In this document: positions 1-6,688 of the stretch, piece after piece | How positions within the stretch are numbered: position 1 is the stretch's first letter | Layout of the letters: every line of letters begins with the position of its first letter | From: Candidatus Uhrbacteria bacterium | GTDB taxonomy: Bacteria; Patescibacteria; ABY1; SG8-24; UBA9934 | DNA length: 64,000 nt | Assembly (NCBI GenBank): GCA_018664485.1 | Contig: JABJOE010000006.1 | Coordinates: 1 to 64,000, forward strand | Direction: 5' to 3' | Made by a program: the position numbers and the translations under genes | Notes under the pieces: generated by a model | Database searches by the model: none | What the model was told of the DNA's origin: nothing | What the model saw: the letters and a program-made list of their open reading frames with translations, nothing else

Positions 1-2
1 AA

Positions 3-1049
3 GAAGGTGGTGATGCGAGTGAGGCGGCTCCGGCCAACGCACCCGCGGCACAGCCCGATTCCACCCCGACGCCAGTGGCGGCAACGCCACCCGCCGCACG
101 TCCGGCTTCGATCCAGCCCACCGCACCCCCGCCGCCCGCAGCCCAGCCGCCTTCGAGCGGCCCCGTCAGCCCCCCGCCCTTGGACCCCCCGGTCCCCGGT
201 GCAGGTGATGCTGACGAGGACGAGCTCAGTGAGGCGCGAGCCGCACTGCAGCGAGTCCGAGCTGAAGCGACCCGTCTGGAAAATGCGAACCGCGACGCCC
301 AGCAGAGCCTCCGTGCTTTGGAAGGGCGAGCGACCGCACGTTCGGGTGAGGCAGATCGTCAGGATCGCCGAGCCAGTGCCGCGACGACCCGGGCTGTCGG
401 ACAGGAAGAGCGAGCCGCCCAGGCGACGCGAGATGCACGTTCTGCCCAGCAGAACTTGGATCGAGCCAACCAGGCAGTGCGCGCCGCCGAGCAGCGGTTG
501 AACGATCTGGAAGCGGATGTGGATCGTGCCGAACGCGGCGCCCCGCCCCCGCCTCCGCCCACGGTGAATCCCAAGAGCAACACCAAGTGGTGGGTCGCAC
601 TCGTGATCGTTGTGATCATCGCCCTCCTGGCACTCGGCGCCACCCTCCTTGGAGGTCTGGGACTGGGTAGCTACTTCTTCTTCGCCGGCGACGGTGACGA
701 AGAAGTCCAGGTCGATGGACACGAGCATGCTCAGGTCGAGAAGCCCACTCGCGAAGACACGATCTCGTGTCGGAACGAACCGGGAGTCGAGATCAAGTGC
801 GATGCCGGCATTTGCAACGGAGACGTCGCTGTCTTCGACGCAGGTATCGACAACGCATACAGCATGTACACCATCAGCGGAATGGGCGTGACGTCCAGCG
901 GTGACTGTGTGGATATGCACGGCGATCCGCTCAAGGTCAGCGACTGCAAGGTCGACGCTTCCGGCACCTACGAGAACCCTCCCGTGGACTGCAAGCTTGC
1001 CCCCGGTGGCAAGATCATCAACCACGGGATCGTCCAGATCCCTCGGTAG
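3..1049 (+). CDS. Coiled-coil single-pass membrane protein, 5'-truncated
   Basis: The frame is open to the window edge, so the true start lies outside; an internal GTG at 75 is only a possible start. The visible part has an Ala/Pro-rich low-complexity segment, an Ala/Arg/Glu/Gln-rich coiled coil (about residues 70-180 of the visible protein), a second proline run, one strong membrane helix (WWVALVIVVIIALLALG), then a Cys-containing domain of about 120 residues (CRNEP, CDAGICNGD, DCVDMHGD, DCK). Known: this layout suggests an anchored protein with its C-terminal domain outside. I do not recognise the family. The gene is visibly far richer in G+C than the backbone and ends with its own hairpin, like the other orphan genes of this window. 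Function unknown. Confidence 0.75.
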   Translation, partial: EGGDASEAAPANAPAAQPDSTPTPVAATPPAARPASIQPTAPPPPAAQPPSSGPVSPPPLDPPVPGAGDADEDELSEARAALQRVRAEATRLENANRDAQQSLRALEGRATARSGEADRQDRRASAATTRAVGQEERAAQATRDARSAQQNLDRANQAVRAAEQRLNDLEADVDRAERGAPPPPPPTVNPKSNTKWWVALVIVVIIALLALGATLLGGLGLGSYFFFAGDGDEEVQVDGHEHAQVEKPTREDTISCRNEPGVEIKCDAGICNGDVAVFDAGIDNAYSMYTISGMGVTSSGDCVDMHGDPLKVSDCKVDASGTYENPPVDCKLAPGGKIINHGIVQIPR

Positions 1050-1066
1050 ACGAGCAGCTACACGTG

Positions 1067-1114
1067 GTCTCGACCAGCCCTATTCCCTACTCGGGAAGAA
1101 CGGTTGGTCGAGAC
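1067..1114 (+). terminator. Hairpin terminator of the GC-rich orphan gene
   Basis: Perfect 10-bp arms GTCTCGACCA / TGGTCGAGAC enclose a second hairpin, TTCCC-tactc-GGGAA, 17 bases after the stop codon. There is no T-run, so it may act as a processing end rather than a classical intrinsic terminator. Confidence 0.55.
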
Positions 1115-1286
1115 TCAGGCCCCTGTTGACTTCGGTCGGTGGGGGTCACTTTGCACCCAAAATTTATTTGAAATTCAATAAATCCATGTATATACCCACT
1201 CTTGCGTGTTTTATGAAGATTTGGTACAGTATTGCCGCTGGAATATATTGCTCGCGGTGAATTTTACTGCATGAAATATGAACTAT

Positions 1287-1363
1287 GGACCGGTAGTTCA
1301 GCTGGTTAGAACGCCGCCCTGTCACGGCGGAGGTCGCGGGTTCGAATCCCGTCCGGTCCGCCA
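1287..1363 (+). tRNA. tRNA-Asp (GTC)
   Basis: Complete cloverleaf: acceptor GGACCGG pairs with CCGGTCC, discriminator G, and CCA is encoded. The anticodon stem CCGCC / GGCGG closes the loop CTGTCAC with anticodon GTC, and the T arm GCGGG-TTCGAAT-CCCGT is intact. A hairpin terminator follows at once. A near-copy of the last 18 bases lies 280 bases downstream. Confidence 0.97.
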
Positions 1364-1364
1364 T

Positions 1365-1396
1365 AAAAAGACTTTGGTTTTTGCCAAAGTCTTTTT
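1365..1396 (+). terminator. Intrinsic terminator of tRNA-Asp
   Basis: Arms AAAAAGACTTTGG / CCAAAGTCTTTTT, 13 bp perfect, with a T-rich 3' arm, starting 2 bases after the CCA end. Confidence 0.85.
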
Positions 1397-1416
1397 ATAT
1401 TGTGATTGGACGGGAT

Positions 1417-1442
1417 GAGAACCCTTAGGGTTCGTAACGGCG
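1417..1442. repeat. Short palindromic module, copy A
   Basis: Contains GAACCC-TTA-GGGTTC and matches 24 of 26 bases at 3040-3065. Bases 1408-1424 also match the reverse complement of the tRNA-Asp T arm at 15 of 17 positions. Confidence 0.6.
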
Positions 1443-1500
1443 AGTATAGCGAGAGAAGTAGCTAGAAGAGCCTAGATACTTCCGAGCGCACGCAGCCGAC

Positions 1501-1522
1501 GTCATTGTCGCTCGACAATGAC
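1501..1522. repeat. Perfect inverted repeat (10-bp arms)
   Basis: GTCATTGTCG-CT-CGACAATGAC, in the gene-free stretch between tRNA-Asp and the methyltransferase. There is no T-run and no obvious gene for it to terminate. Confidence 0.5.
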
Positions 1523-1543
1523 GATCCCGACCTACTTATCGTT

Positions 1544-1633
1544 GGCAAATCTGGACTAACATAGTTAGACCAGCCGGACGGGATCCTGCCGAGCGAAGAG
1601 AATTTATTCTCGAGAGCGAGACAGTATGCCGTC
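1544..1633. repeat. 90-bp direct repeat, copy A
   Basis: The first 77 bases are identical to 2942-3018 and the last 13 differ at 3 positions. It contains two hairpins, GGaCTAAC-ATA-GTTAGaCC and GAGAAT-TT-ATTCTC, and an outer GGACGG / CCGTCC pair. Apart from this repeat, the 17-26 bp modules and the small hairpins, I see nothing in 1397-1689. Confidence 0.85.
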
Positions 1634-1643
1634 CTATCCGCCA
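1626..1643 (+). repeat. Near-copy of the tRNA-Asp 3' end
   Basis: Matches 1346-1363 (T arm, acceptor and CCA end) at 15 of 18 bases, in the same orientation. It could be an old attachment-site duplication or a remnant of a duplicated tRNA. Confidence 0.45.
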
Positions 1644-1672
1644 CGAATCCCTCACTTTTTGTGGGGGTTTTG

Positions 1673-1681
1673 TGATAGGAT
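1673..1681 (+). promoter_or_regulatory. Extended -10 box, leaderless start
   Basis: TGATAGGAT, 8 bases before the ATG at 1690. There is no Shine-Dalgarno sequence between them. Confidence 0.55.
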
Positions 1682-1689
1682 AAAACCCT

Positions 1690-2400
1690 ATGTCAGATTA
1701 CAGACTTTTCGCTAAACACTACGATGCAGTAGTTGGTGATCGTACGGAGAGTACAAAACTACTTGTACATCTCATAAATAAACACTGTCCTCAGGGTGAG
1801 TCCATCCTTGAACTTGCTTGCGGCACAGGCAGTGTTCTAAAACATCTTAATAAGCGGTATGAGCTACATGGCTTGGACTCTTCGCTCAATATGCTTTCTG
1901 TTGCTCGCAAAAAAGTGTCGTCAGCCAACTTTTCCCACCAAGACATGAGAACGTTTACATTTGGGAGAACATTTGATGTAATATTCTGTGTTTTTGACTC
2001 AATCAACCACCTCCTCAAACTTTCTGACTGGAAAAAAGTATTCAACCAGGCATACCGACACCTGGAAGACAACGGTGTGTTTATTTTTGACATGAATACC
2101 CTCCTAAAGCTACAAAGACATTCAGACAACCCGCCGTCCGTTAAGATCTTTCAAAAAAATGTGCTCATAATGGACGTTCAAGATGTTGGACGTGGTATAG
2201 CAAACTGGAATATAAAGGTTTTCGAGCACAAAAAGAAAAACTCCTTTGAAATGTACGAAGAGAATATCAAAGAGGTATCTTTTCCGATTTCCAAGATTAA
2301 AGCTGCTCTGAAGCGCTTTAGTAGCGTTACAATTATTGACGCTAACGAAAACAAACCAAACAAACATTCAAAACGACTGTATTTTGTTTGTAAAAAATAA
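1690..2400 (+). CDS. Class I SAM-dependent methyltransferase
   Basis: 236 residues. SAM-binding motif I is clear (ILELACGTGSVLKHL, about residues 38-52), followed by the acidic motif II loop (LDSSLNMLSVARKK) and a motif III-like FDVIFCVFDSINHLL. This is the full length of a single Rossmann-fold methyltransferase of the Methyltransf_25/11 type. The acceptor cannot be told from sequence; small molecule is as likely as nucleic acid. It is cytoplasmic, with no signal or membrane segment. The ATG at 1690 is chosen because an extended -10 box ends 8 bases before it, implying a leaderless mRNA. It stands alone between tRNA-Asp and DUF2200. Confidence 0.88.
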   Translation: MSDYRLFAKHYDAVVGDRTESTKLLVHLINKHCPQGESILELACGTGSVLKHLNKRYELHGLDSSLNMLSVARKKVSSANFSHQDMRTFTFGRTFDVIFCVFDSINHLLKLSDWKKVFNQAYRHLEDNGVFIFDMNTLLKLQRHSDNPPSVKIFQKNVLIMDVQDVGRGIANWNIKVFEHKKKNSFEMYEENIKEVSFPISKIKAALKRFSSVTIIDANENKPNKHSKRLYFVCKK

Positions 2401-2456
2401 TCTCCAGCCCGCTCCATTGCGCCCGCCAAAAAATCCCTGTCGCAAAACGGGGGGTT

Positions 2457-2465
2457 TGGTAGGAT
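2457..2465 (+). promoter_or_regulatory. Extended -10 box, leaderless start
   Basis: TGGTAGGAT, 9 bases before the ATG of the DUF2200 gene. Confidence 0.5.
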
Positions 2466-2474
2466 AATCTTGAT

Positions 2475-2834
2475 ATGAAAAATCATAAAATATACACAAC
2501 AAGTTTCGCTAGCGTGTACCCTCACTATGTTTCAAAAGTAAAGAGAAAAGGACAATCAAAAACTGACCTGAACCGAATCATCTGCTGGCTAACAGGATAC
2601 AGTCAGACGCAATTAAACAATCAGATCAAGAAGGGAACAAACTTTGAAACTTTCTTTAAAGATGCACCTAAGATGCACCCTTCACGTCGATTAATTAAAG
2701 GAGTGGTCTGTGGAATTCGCATTGAAAATATTAAGGAAAAAACAATGCGAGAAATTCGATATCTGGATAAACTTGTCGACGAACTTTCAAAAGGAAAAGC
2801 AATGGAAAAGATTTTACGAAAACCATCAAGTTAG
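2475..2834 (+). CDS. DUF2200 family protein
   Basis: 119 residues, the normal size for DUF2200 (COG4898). Signature stretches are visible: IYTTSFASVYPHYVSKVKRKG near the N terminus, IICWLTGY, FETFFKDAP, GVVCGIRIE and, at the C terminus, IRYLDKLVDELSKGKAMEKI. Known: the family is widespread in bacteria, has no established biochemical role, and behaves as a small soluble protein. There is no membrane segment and no operon partner. It has its own extended -10 box 9 bases upstream of the ATG. The 107 bases after it hold only a weak hairpin with a T-run near 2912-2931 and then repeat copy B. Confidence 0.88.
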   Translation: MKNHKIYTTSFASVYPHYVSKVKRKGQSKTDLNRIICWLTGYSQTQLNNQIKKGTNFETFFKDAPKMHPSRRLIKGVVCGIRIENIKEKTMREIRYLDKLVDELSKGKAMEKILRKPSS

Positions 2835-2941
2835 CTCCTCGGGTCTAATACGATGCAAAATAAGTTCCAAGCACCCCCACTACGCCCTGCCCCCAAACAA
2901 ATCACTGCAAGGTGGTTTTTTTGGTGGCTGAATTTGCCAAC

Positions 2942-3031
2942 GGCAAATCTGGACTAACATAGTTAGACCAGCCGGACGGGATCCTGCCGAGCGAAGAGAA
3001 TTTATTCTCGAGAGCGAGGCAATATACCGTC
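2942..3031. repeat. 90-bp direct repeat, copy B
   Basis: First 77 bases identical to 1544-1620. Preceded by TTTGCC-aac-GGCAAA, which makes another small palindrome at its left end, and followed within 10 bases by the second copy of the GAACCC-TTA palindromic module. Confidence 0.85.
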
Positions 3032-3039
3032 GCATGTAC

Positions 3040-3065
3040 GAGAACCCTTAGGATTCGTAACGACG
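3040..3065. repeat. Short palindromic module, copy B
   Basis: 24 of 26 bases match 1417-1442. In copy A the module lies 5' of the 90-bp repeat; here it lies 3' of it, so the two modules recur in different order. Confidence 0.6.
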
Positions 3066-3082
3066 AATGCTAGACCAACGGG

Positions 3083-3111
3083 TTGACAAAACAACAATTT
3101 CATGGTCTATT
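3083..3111 (+). promoter_or_regulatory. Promoter of the orphan membrane gene
   Basis: TTGACA (3083-3088), 17-base spacer, TCTATT (3106-3111). This -35/-10 layout resembles the promoter at 26197 and differs from the leaderless backbone promoters. Confidence 0.5.
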
Positions 3112-3138
3112 GTTATCGCAAATCTTCATGGAGTCCTC

Positions 3139-3519
3139 ATGACATCTACGGCTACTGCATATTTCTTGCTAACTGCTTTCCTGAACGCCTTCGGTAGCGC
3201 TTCGCATGGGTGGTGGCGAAAAAAGGATGGCGCTATCACTACGCTCATCTTCATCGCATCCTTTCTCTGCCTATACAAGATCGTCGGGGCTGAGCTAGAT
3301 CTCAATGCAATGAACTTCATGACCTTCATCGACGGTCTCATGGAAGCGATGTGGTTCCATACACTCGGCATCCATGAGCTTGGAATTGATCTCATGAGCA
3401 AGTACAACGAGATGCTCATCCAGTCAATAATGATTTTGGTCTTCTTCACTATCTCTGTGTTCGGCGGTTATAGCACTGGCACCCTAATACGGAGGGAGCC
3501 TCTCGCTGCAAAACACTGA
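3139..3519 (+). CDS. Small multi-pass membrane protein, orphan
   Basis: 126 residues from the ATG at 3139, chosen because GGAG (3130-3133) lies 5 bases before it; a longer frame opens at 3067 but has no ribosome site. Hydrophobic helices lie near residues 5-20 (TAYFLLTAFLNAF), 33-50 (ITTLIFIASFLCLYKIV) and 93-112 (IQSIMILVFFTISVFGGY); a fourth around 60-75 is weak. No recognised domain. It is more GC-rich than its neighbours, with its own promoter, Shine-Dalgarno site and long hairpin, which groups it with the other orphan genes. Function unknown. Confidence 0.6.
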   Translation: MTSTATAYFLLTAFLNAFGSASHGWWRKKDGAITTLIFIASFLCLYKIVGAELDLNAMNFMTFIDGLMEAMWFHTLGIHELGIDLMSKYNEMLIQSIMILVFFTISVFGGYSTGTLIRREPLAAKH

Positions 3520-3540
3520 CACGCCACAACCTCCCCGCCT

Positions 3541-3586
3541 ATACGAGCCGACCCACTAGGTCCAGCTCTGTGGGCGGTTTCGTATT
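3541..3586 (+). terminator. Hairpin terminator of the orphan membrane gene
   Basis: 16-base arms, ATACGAGCCGACCCAC / GTGGGCGGTTTCGTAT, nearly perfect, with a 14-base loop, 21 bases after the stop. Confidence 0.7.
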
Positions 3587-3650
3587 TAATTGTATAATCA
3601 ATTCCATCGGCTCCATAACCTTCCAAACCTCGAACCCGCTCGAGGTCTTG

Positions 3651-3659
3651 TGATAAAAT
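3651..3659 (+). promoter_or_regulatory. Extended -10 box, leaderless start
   Basis: TGATAAAAT, 6 bases before the ATG at 3666. Confidence 0.55.
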
Positions 3660-3665
3660 CATCCT

Positions 3666-4088
3666 ATGCAAAATAAAACACATATAGGGACGTACGGGAT
3701 TATCAAAAAAGGTGATCAAGTACTTCTAATCAAGAAAGCGAGAGGTCCATATAAAGGCATGTTTGATCTTCCCGGTGGAAGCCTGGAGCACGGTGAAGAT
3801 ATTGCAGAAGCCTTAATACGAGAGATCAATGAAGAGACAGGGCTTGAAGCGAGTAAAGTCGAGTGGGACAGCAACCTTACAACCACAGTAGATTTCAGAG
3901 ATAAGCGTGGTGATATTTCTATGTATCATATTGGTCTCATCTATAAGGTCACGAAATTTTCTGGGAAAATAATATCAGAGATGAGCGAAGAAGACTCCCT
4001 AGGCGCCGAGTGGTTCAAGATTACAGATTTACATAAAGAAAGCCTAAGTCCATTCGCAAAACTTGCAGTCAACAACTCACAACCATGA
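3666..4088 (+). CDS. Nudix hydrolase
   Basis: 140 residues, a single Nudix domain. The Nudix box is complete (G-x5-E-x7-REINEETGL): GGSLEHGEDIAEALIREI at about residues 38-55, followed by NEETGL. Known: this motif binds divalent metal and hydrolyses a nucleoside diphosphate linked to another group; the substrate is not predictable here, though size and layout fit the MutT/ADP-ribose-type house-cleaning enzymes. It ends in TGA, showing that TGA is a stop codon in this genome. It is monocistronic, with a clear terminator 17 bases after the stop. Confidence 0.9.
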   Translation: MQNKTHIGTYGIIKKGDQVLLIKKARGPYKGMFDLPGGSLEHGEDIAEALIREINEETGLEASKVEWDSNLTTTVDFRDKRGDISMYHIGLIYKVTKFSGKIISEMSEEDSLGAEWFKITDLHKESLSPFAKLAVNNSQP

Positions 4089-4104
4089 TTCAACCACACC
4101 AAAT

Positions 4105-4128
4105 AAAGCCTCGCGGAAGCGGGGCTTT
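4105..4128 (+). terminator. Intrinsic terminator after the Nudix gene
   Basis: AAAGCCTCGC-ggaa-GCGGGGCTTT, a 10-bp stem with a short T-rich end. Confidence 0.75.
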
Positions 4129-4148
4129 ATGATATACTTGTAATCAAT

Positions 4149-4460
4149 ATGTCTGGGAGGAAAAAGACTGCGGTGAAAAAGGCAGAATCACCGGAGCTAA
4201 AACAATTAAAAGCTATTAGCGCTGAGCTTCGGTACATCCGAAGAGAACTCGACGCAAATATTTACAAGCCGTTTTGGAAACGAGCTGTATCTTCGTTTGG
4301 AACCGGCGTCGTCAAAGGAGTCGGACTCATTATCGGAACCACAGTCATTGCCGCTATCGTAATCTTTCTTTTGCAACAACTAGTTGACTGGGCTGGTCTA
4401 GGTGACGTTGCTCAACAATGGATACAGAGCACGCCCGCCAGCATTGAGATTCTCGACTAA
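4149..4460 (+). CDS. Small membrane protein, DUF5665-like
   Basis: 103 residues. A basic N terminus (KKTAVKKAE) is followed by an amphipathic helix, then a Gly-rich run and one membrane helix (GLIIGTTVIAAIVIFLLQQL, about residues 58-77). This resembles the DUF5665 family, small membrane proteins common in Patescibacteria with no known role. A -10-like TATGATATACT lies upstream. Its last codons overlap the stop of the convergent pyruvate kinase gene by 4 bases with no terminator between them, so the two mRNAs must overlap at their 3' ends. Confidence 0.72.
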   Translation: MSGRKKTAVKKAESPELKQLKAISAELRYIRRELDANIYKPFWKRAVSSFGTGVVKGVGLIIGTTVIAAIVIFLLQQLVDWAGLGDVAQQWIQSTPASIEILD

Positions 4461-5860
4461 CGAATTGTAAGTTGAATCTCACCAGACGGTGTAGCGACTA
4501 TATAGGCTACGCGGTCTTTTTTTGAAACAAGTTTTCGTTTGCGAAGAATGCCCTCTACTCTGTGAATGAACGTAGCAGGCGCATCTTTTGCGACGATTCC
4601 ATACACACCAGCACGTAAAAGCATCTGTCTGCTAACACTCTTGTTTGGACATGCTAGAACGATCGGAACATTTGGTCTGAAGATATTTAAGTATCTTGCA
4701 ATCGGAAAAGTAGCTGACGACACGATCATATCTATCTGATTATTCTCAGCCATAATATGCAGACTTTGAGCAAGCGACGTCTCAAGGTCAGATATATTGT
4801 GCCATTGATAGAAGTTGATGTCGTCTAAGCGAGATGCCTCAGTTTCGTCTATAACGTTCGCCATGGTGCGCACAGCTGTATCTGGATATGAGCCTGCAGC
4901 ACTCTCCGCTGACAGCATCACGCCATCCGCGTGATCTATTACTGCGTTTGCAACGTCCGAAATCTCCGCCCGTGTTGCGCGAGGGCTGTCGGTCATTGAG
5001 TCGAGCATGTGAGTTGCAACAACAACTGGCTTCCCTGCCTGCCTACAAATCTCGACAAATTCTTTTTGGATAATTGGAACCTCTTCTGGTGGAATCTCAA
5101 TACCAAGATCACCACGAGCAAGCATAATCCCGTCAGCAACACTCAAAATATCAACAATATCATCAACTGCTTCTCGACGTTCGATCTTCACAATAATTTT
5201 AGGCGGGACAGAACCTAGAGAACGACACTTTGCAGAAATAATCCTACGTACTTTTAAAATAATCTCTTCCGACGTCACAAATGAGAGTGCAACCCAATCA
5301 ACATCCTGCTCTAGGCCGAATAGTAAATCTTCGTGATCTTTCTTTGTAAAAGCTGGAGTAGAAACTTTTGAATCTGGAATATTGATCCCTTTGTGTGAGG
5401 TAAGTAGCCCGCCTATTTTCACTCGGGCATGCACGCGACGACCCCGCACACTCTCAACCGTAGCTTCAAGCCGACCATCATTTAGAAAAATGCGATTACC
5501 CTTTTTTACATCTTTATGAAATTCGTCATAGGTAACTGAAATCTCATTATTCTTATATCCGTCAACGCCAGTACGAAACACGATCTTCTCTCCGTGCTTA
5601 AGCATAATCCCCGCATCTGGCAATTCACCAACACGGATCTTTGGACCTTGAAGATCCTGCAGGATAGCTACCTGTTCTCCAGTTTTATGCGATGCGCTAC
5701 GAATGTGGCGAATGAGAGACTTGTGCTGACTATGTGTTCCATGCGAAAAATTCAAACGAGCCACCCTCATTCCGGCTTTTATCATGCGCGTAAGCACACG
5801 AACCGAAGATGATGATGGACCGATGGTTGCGATAATTTTTGTGCGGCGACCTCCTTGCAT
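4457..5860 (-). CDS. pyk: Pyruvate kinase
   Basis: 467 residues; catalyses phosphoenolpyruvate + ADP to pyruvate + ATP, the last step of glycolysis. Motifs in order: KIIATIGPSS at the N terminus, RLNFSHG, LQDLQGPKIRVG, the mobile B domain (NDGRLEATV), the active-site stretch IIVKIERREAVDDI with catalytic Lys, GIMLARGDLGIEIP for Mg/K binding, and the ATHMLDSM and DGVMLSAESAAGSYP loops. The C-terminal domain is complete, without the extra PEP-utiliser domain found in some Firmicutes. In a reduced genome it is probably a main ATP source. The ATG lies only 10 bases from the arm of the palindrome at 5871. Confidence 0.97.
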   Translation of the reverse strand: MQGGRRTKIIATIGPSSSSVRVLTRMIKAGMRVARLNFSHGTHSQHKSLIRHIRSASHKTGEQVAILQDLQGPKIRVGELPDAGIMLKHGEKIVFRTGVDGYKNNEISVTYDEFHKDVKKGNRIFLNDGRLEATVESVRGRRVHARVKIGGLLTSHKGINIPDSKVSTPAFTKKDHEDLLFGLEQDVDWVALSFVTSEEIILKVRRIISAKCRSLGSVPPKIIVKIERREAVDDIVDILSVADGIMLARGDLGIEIPPEEVPIIQKEFVEICRQAGKPVVVATHMLDSMTDSPRATRAEISDVANAVIDHADGVMLSAESAAGSYPDTAVRTMANVIDETEASRLDDINFYQWHNISDLETSLAQSLHIMAENNQIDMIVSSATFPIARYLNIFRPNVPIVLACPNKSVSRQMLLRAGVYGIVAKDAPATFIHRVEGILRKRKLVSKKDRVAYIVATPSGEIQLTIR

Positions 5861-5870
5861 ACTCTAGAAC

Positions 5871-5980
5871 TTACGCATTTGGACCATTATCGGCTTGCGA
5901 CTGCGCTCCTCGACATCAACCAAGTTAGGTTGGTTTACTCCGGTGCTCGTCGCGCACCGGAACTGATCTAAAATGCGTAA
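5871..5980. repeat. Intergenic imperfect palindrome 1
   Basis: Outer arms TTACGCATTT / AAATGCGTAA are perfect. Inner hairpins are AACCAA-gttagg-TTGGTT and CGGTGC / GCACCG. The left arm reads GCATTTGGACCATTAT, matching the shared arm of the family at 6599, 13199, 29477, 33304 and 54307. It lies between the nrdR stop and the pyk start. Confidence 0.7.
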
Positions 5981-6013
5981 ACTCTACACACACTTGATCT
6001 CAGTATAACATGG

Positions 6014-6496
6014 CTAGGACTTCTTAGAAGTACGACGACGCTTTTTAATAAGCTTGTTCAATTCCGTTTCGAACATTTTTAAATCCTCGAAAGAATAGTA
6101 CACCGATGCAAAGCGAATATAGGCAACTTTATCAAAGCGCTTCAGATGTTTGATTAAAGTCTCTCCAAGCTCCAGTGAAGTAAGCTCACCACTACGACGC
6201 TTCTGAATATCACGCTCAATTTTCTGCACAAGATTTTGAAACTGCGCATCTGTGTATGGACGTTTCTCCAAAGCTTTCTTCAAACCAGAAACCAGCTTGT
6301 CTCGAAGATAAGCTTCGCGGTGACCATCACGTTTTACAATAGAAATATCGAGAAGCTCTACCTCTTCGGCTGTTGAGAACCGATAACCACAACGATCGCG
6401 CTCACATTCACGTCGACGTCGCACACTCATACCATCAGTGGCGAGACGAGAATCAACTACGCGCGTAGATTTACTGCTACAAATTGGACAATGCAT
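6014..6496 (-). CDS. nrdR: Transcriptional repressor NrdR
   Basis: 160 residues, the usual length. An N-terminal zinc ribbon begins MHCPICSS and continues VVDSRLATDGMSVRRRREC, and an ATP-cone domain follows (VKRDGHREAYLRDKLVSGL... IRFASVYYSFEDL). Known: NrdR senses (d)ATP and represses ribonucleotide reductase genes through NrdR boxes. Odd: the second zinc pair reads C-ERDR-C, a C-x4-C spacing instead of the family's C-x2-C; I checked this at the nucleotide level. An extended -10 (TGATAAAAT, 6503-6511) lies 6 bases before the ATG. No ribonucleotide reductase gene is in this window. Confidence 0.93.
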   Translation of the reverse strand: MHCPICSSKSTRVVDSRLATDGMSVRRRRECERDRCGYRFSTAEEVELLDISIVKRDGHREAYLRDKLVSGLKKALEKRPYTDAQFQNLVQKIERDIQKRRSGELTSLELGETLIKHLKRFDKVAYIRFASVYYSFEDLKMFETELNKLIKKRRRTSKKS

Positions 6497-6502
6497 GTAC
6501 GT

Positions 6503-6511
6503 ATTTTATCA
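6503..6511 (-). promoter_or_regulatory. Extended -10 box, leaderless nrdR start
   Basis: On the minus strand TGATAAAAT, 6 bases before the ATG. Confidence 0.5.
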
Positions 6512-6598
6512 TAAAAATTGGGACCTCTTATCTACAGTCAAGCTTTAACGAGAAAGACCCTTCCAATCAACGACTGGAGAGGCCAATACTCTGAAGGC

Positions 6599-6685
6599 TT
6601 CTGATTTGGAACTAGTTTAGGTGCATGGTTAGTCCAGCTTAGCTGGATCGGGAACCATAAGCCTAAAATAGACCAAATCAGAAGT
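6599..6685. repeat. Intergenic imperfect palindrome 2
   Basis: Three nested stems: CTTCTGATTTGG / CCAAATCAGAAG (12 bp, perfect), TTTAGG-ATGGTT / AACCAT-CCTAAA with small bulges, and TCCAGCT-T-AGCTGGA. It starts 3 bases after the ftsZ stop codon on the minus strand. Read from ftsZ, the arm CTGATTTGGTCTATTTT carries the family motif. Confidence 0.8.
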
Positions 6686-6688
6686 CCG

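Noticed and set aside
1164..1364. Minus-strand frame opposite tRNA-Asp
   Set aside because: A well-known false protein (MADRTGFEPA type) created by reading the tRNA complement.
1364..1643. Integrated mobile element in tRNA-Asp
   Set aside because: No integrase or transposase is present in the window, and the enclosed segment is only 262 bases; kept as a finding about a possible relic, not as an annotated element.
1462..1644. Minus-strand 60-codon frame beginning MADRTAYC
   Set aside because: It runs through the palindromic repeat and the tRNA-like 3' end; composition and position argue for a non-coding shadow.
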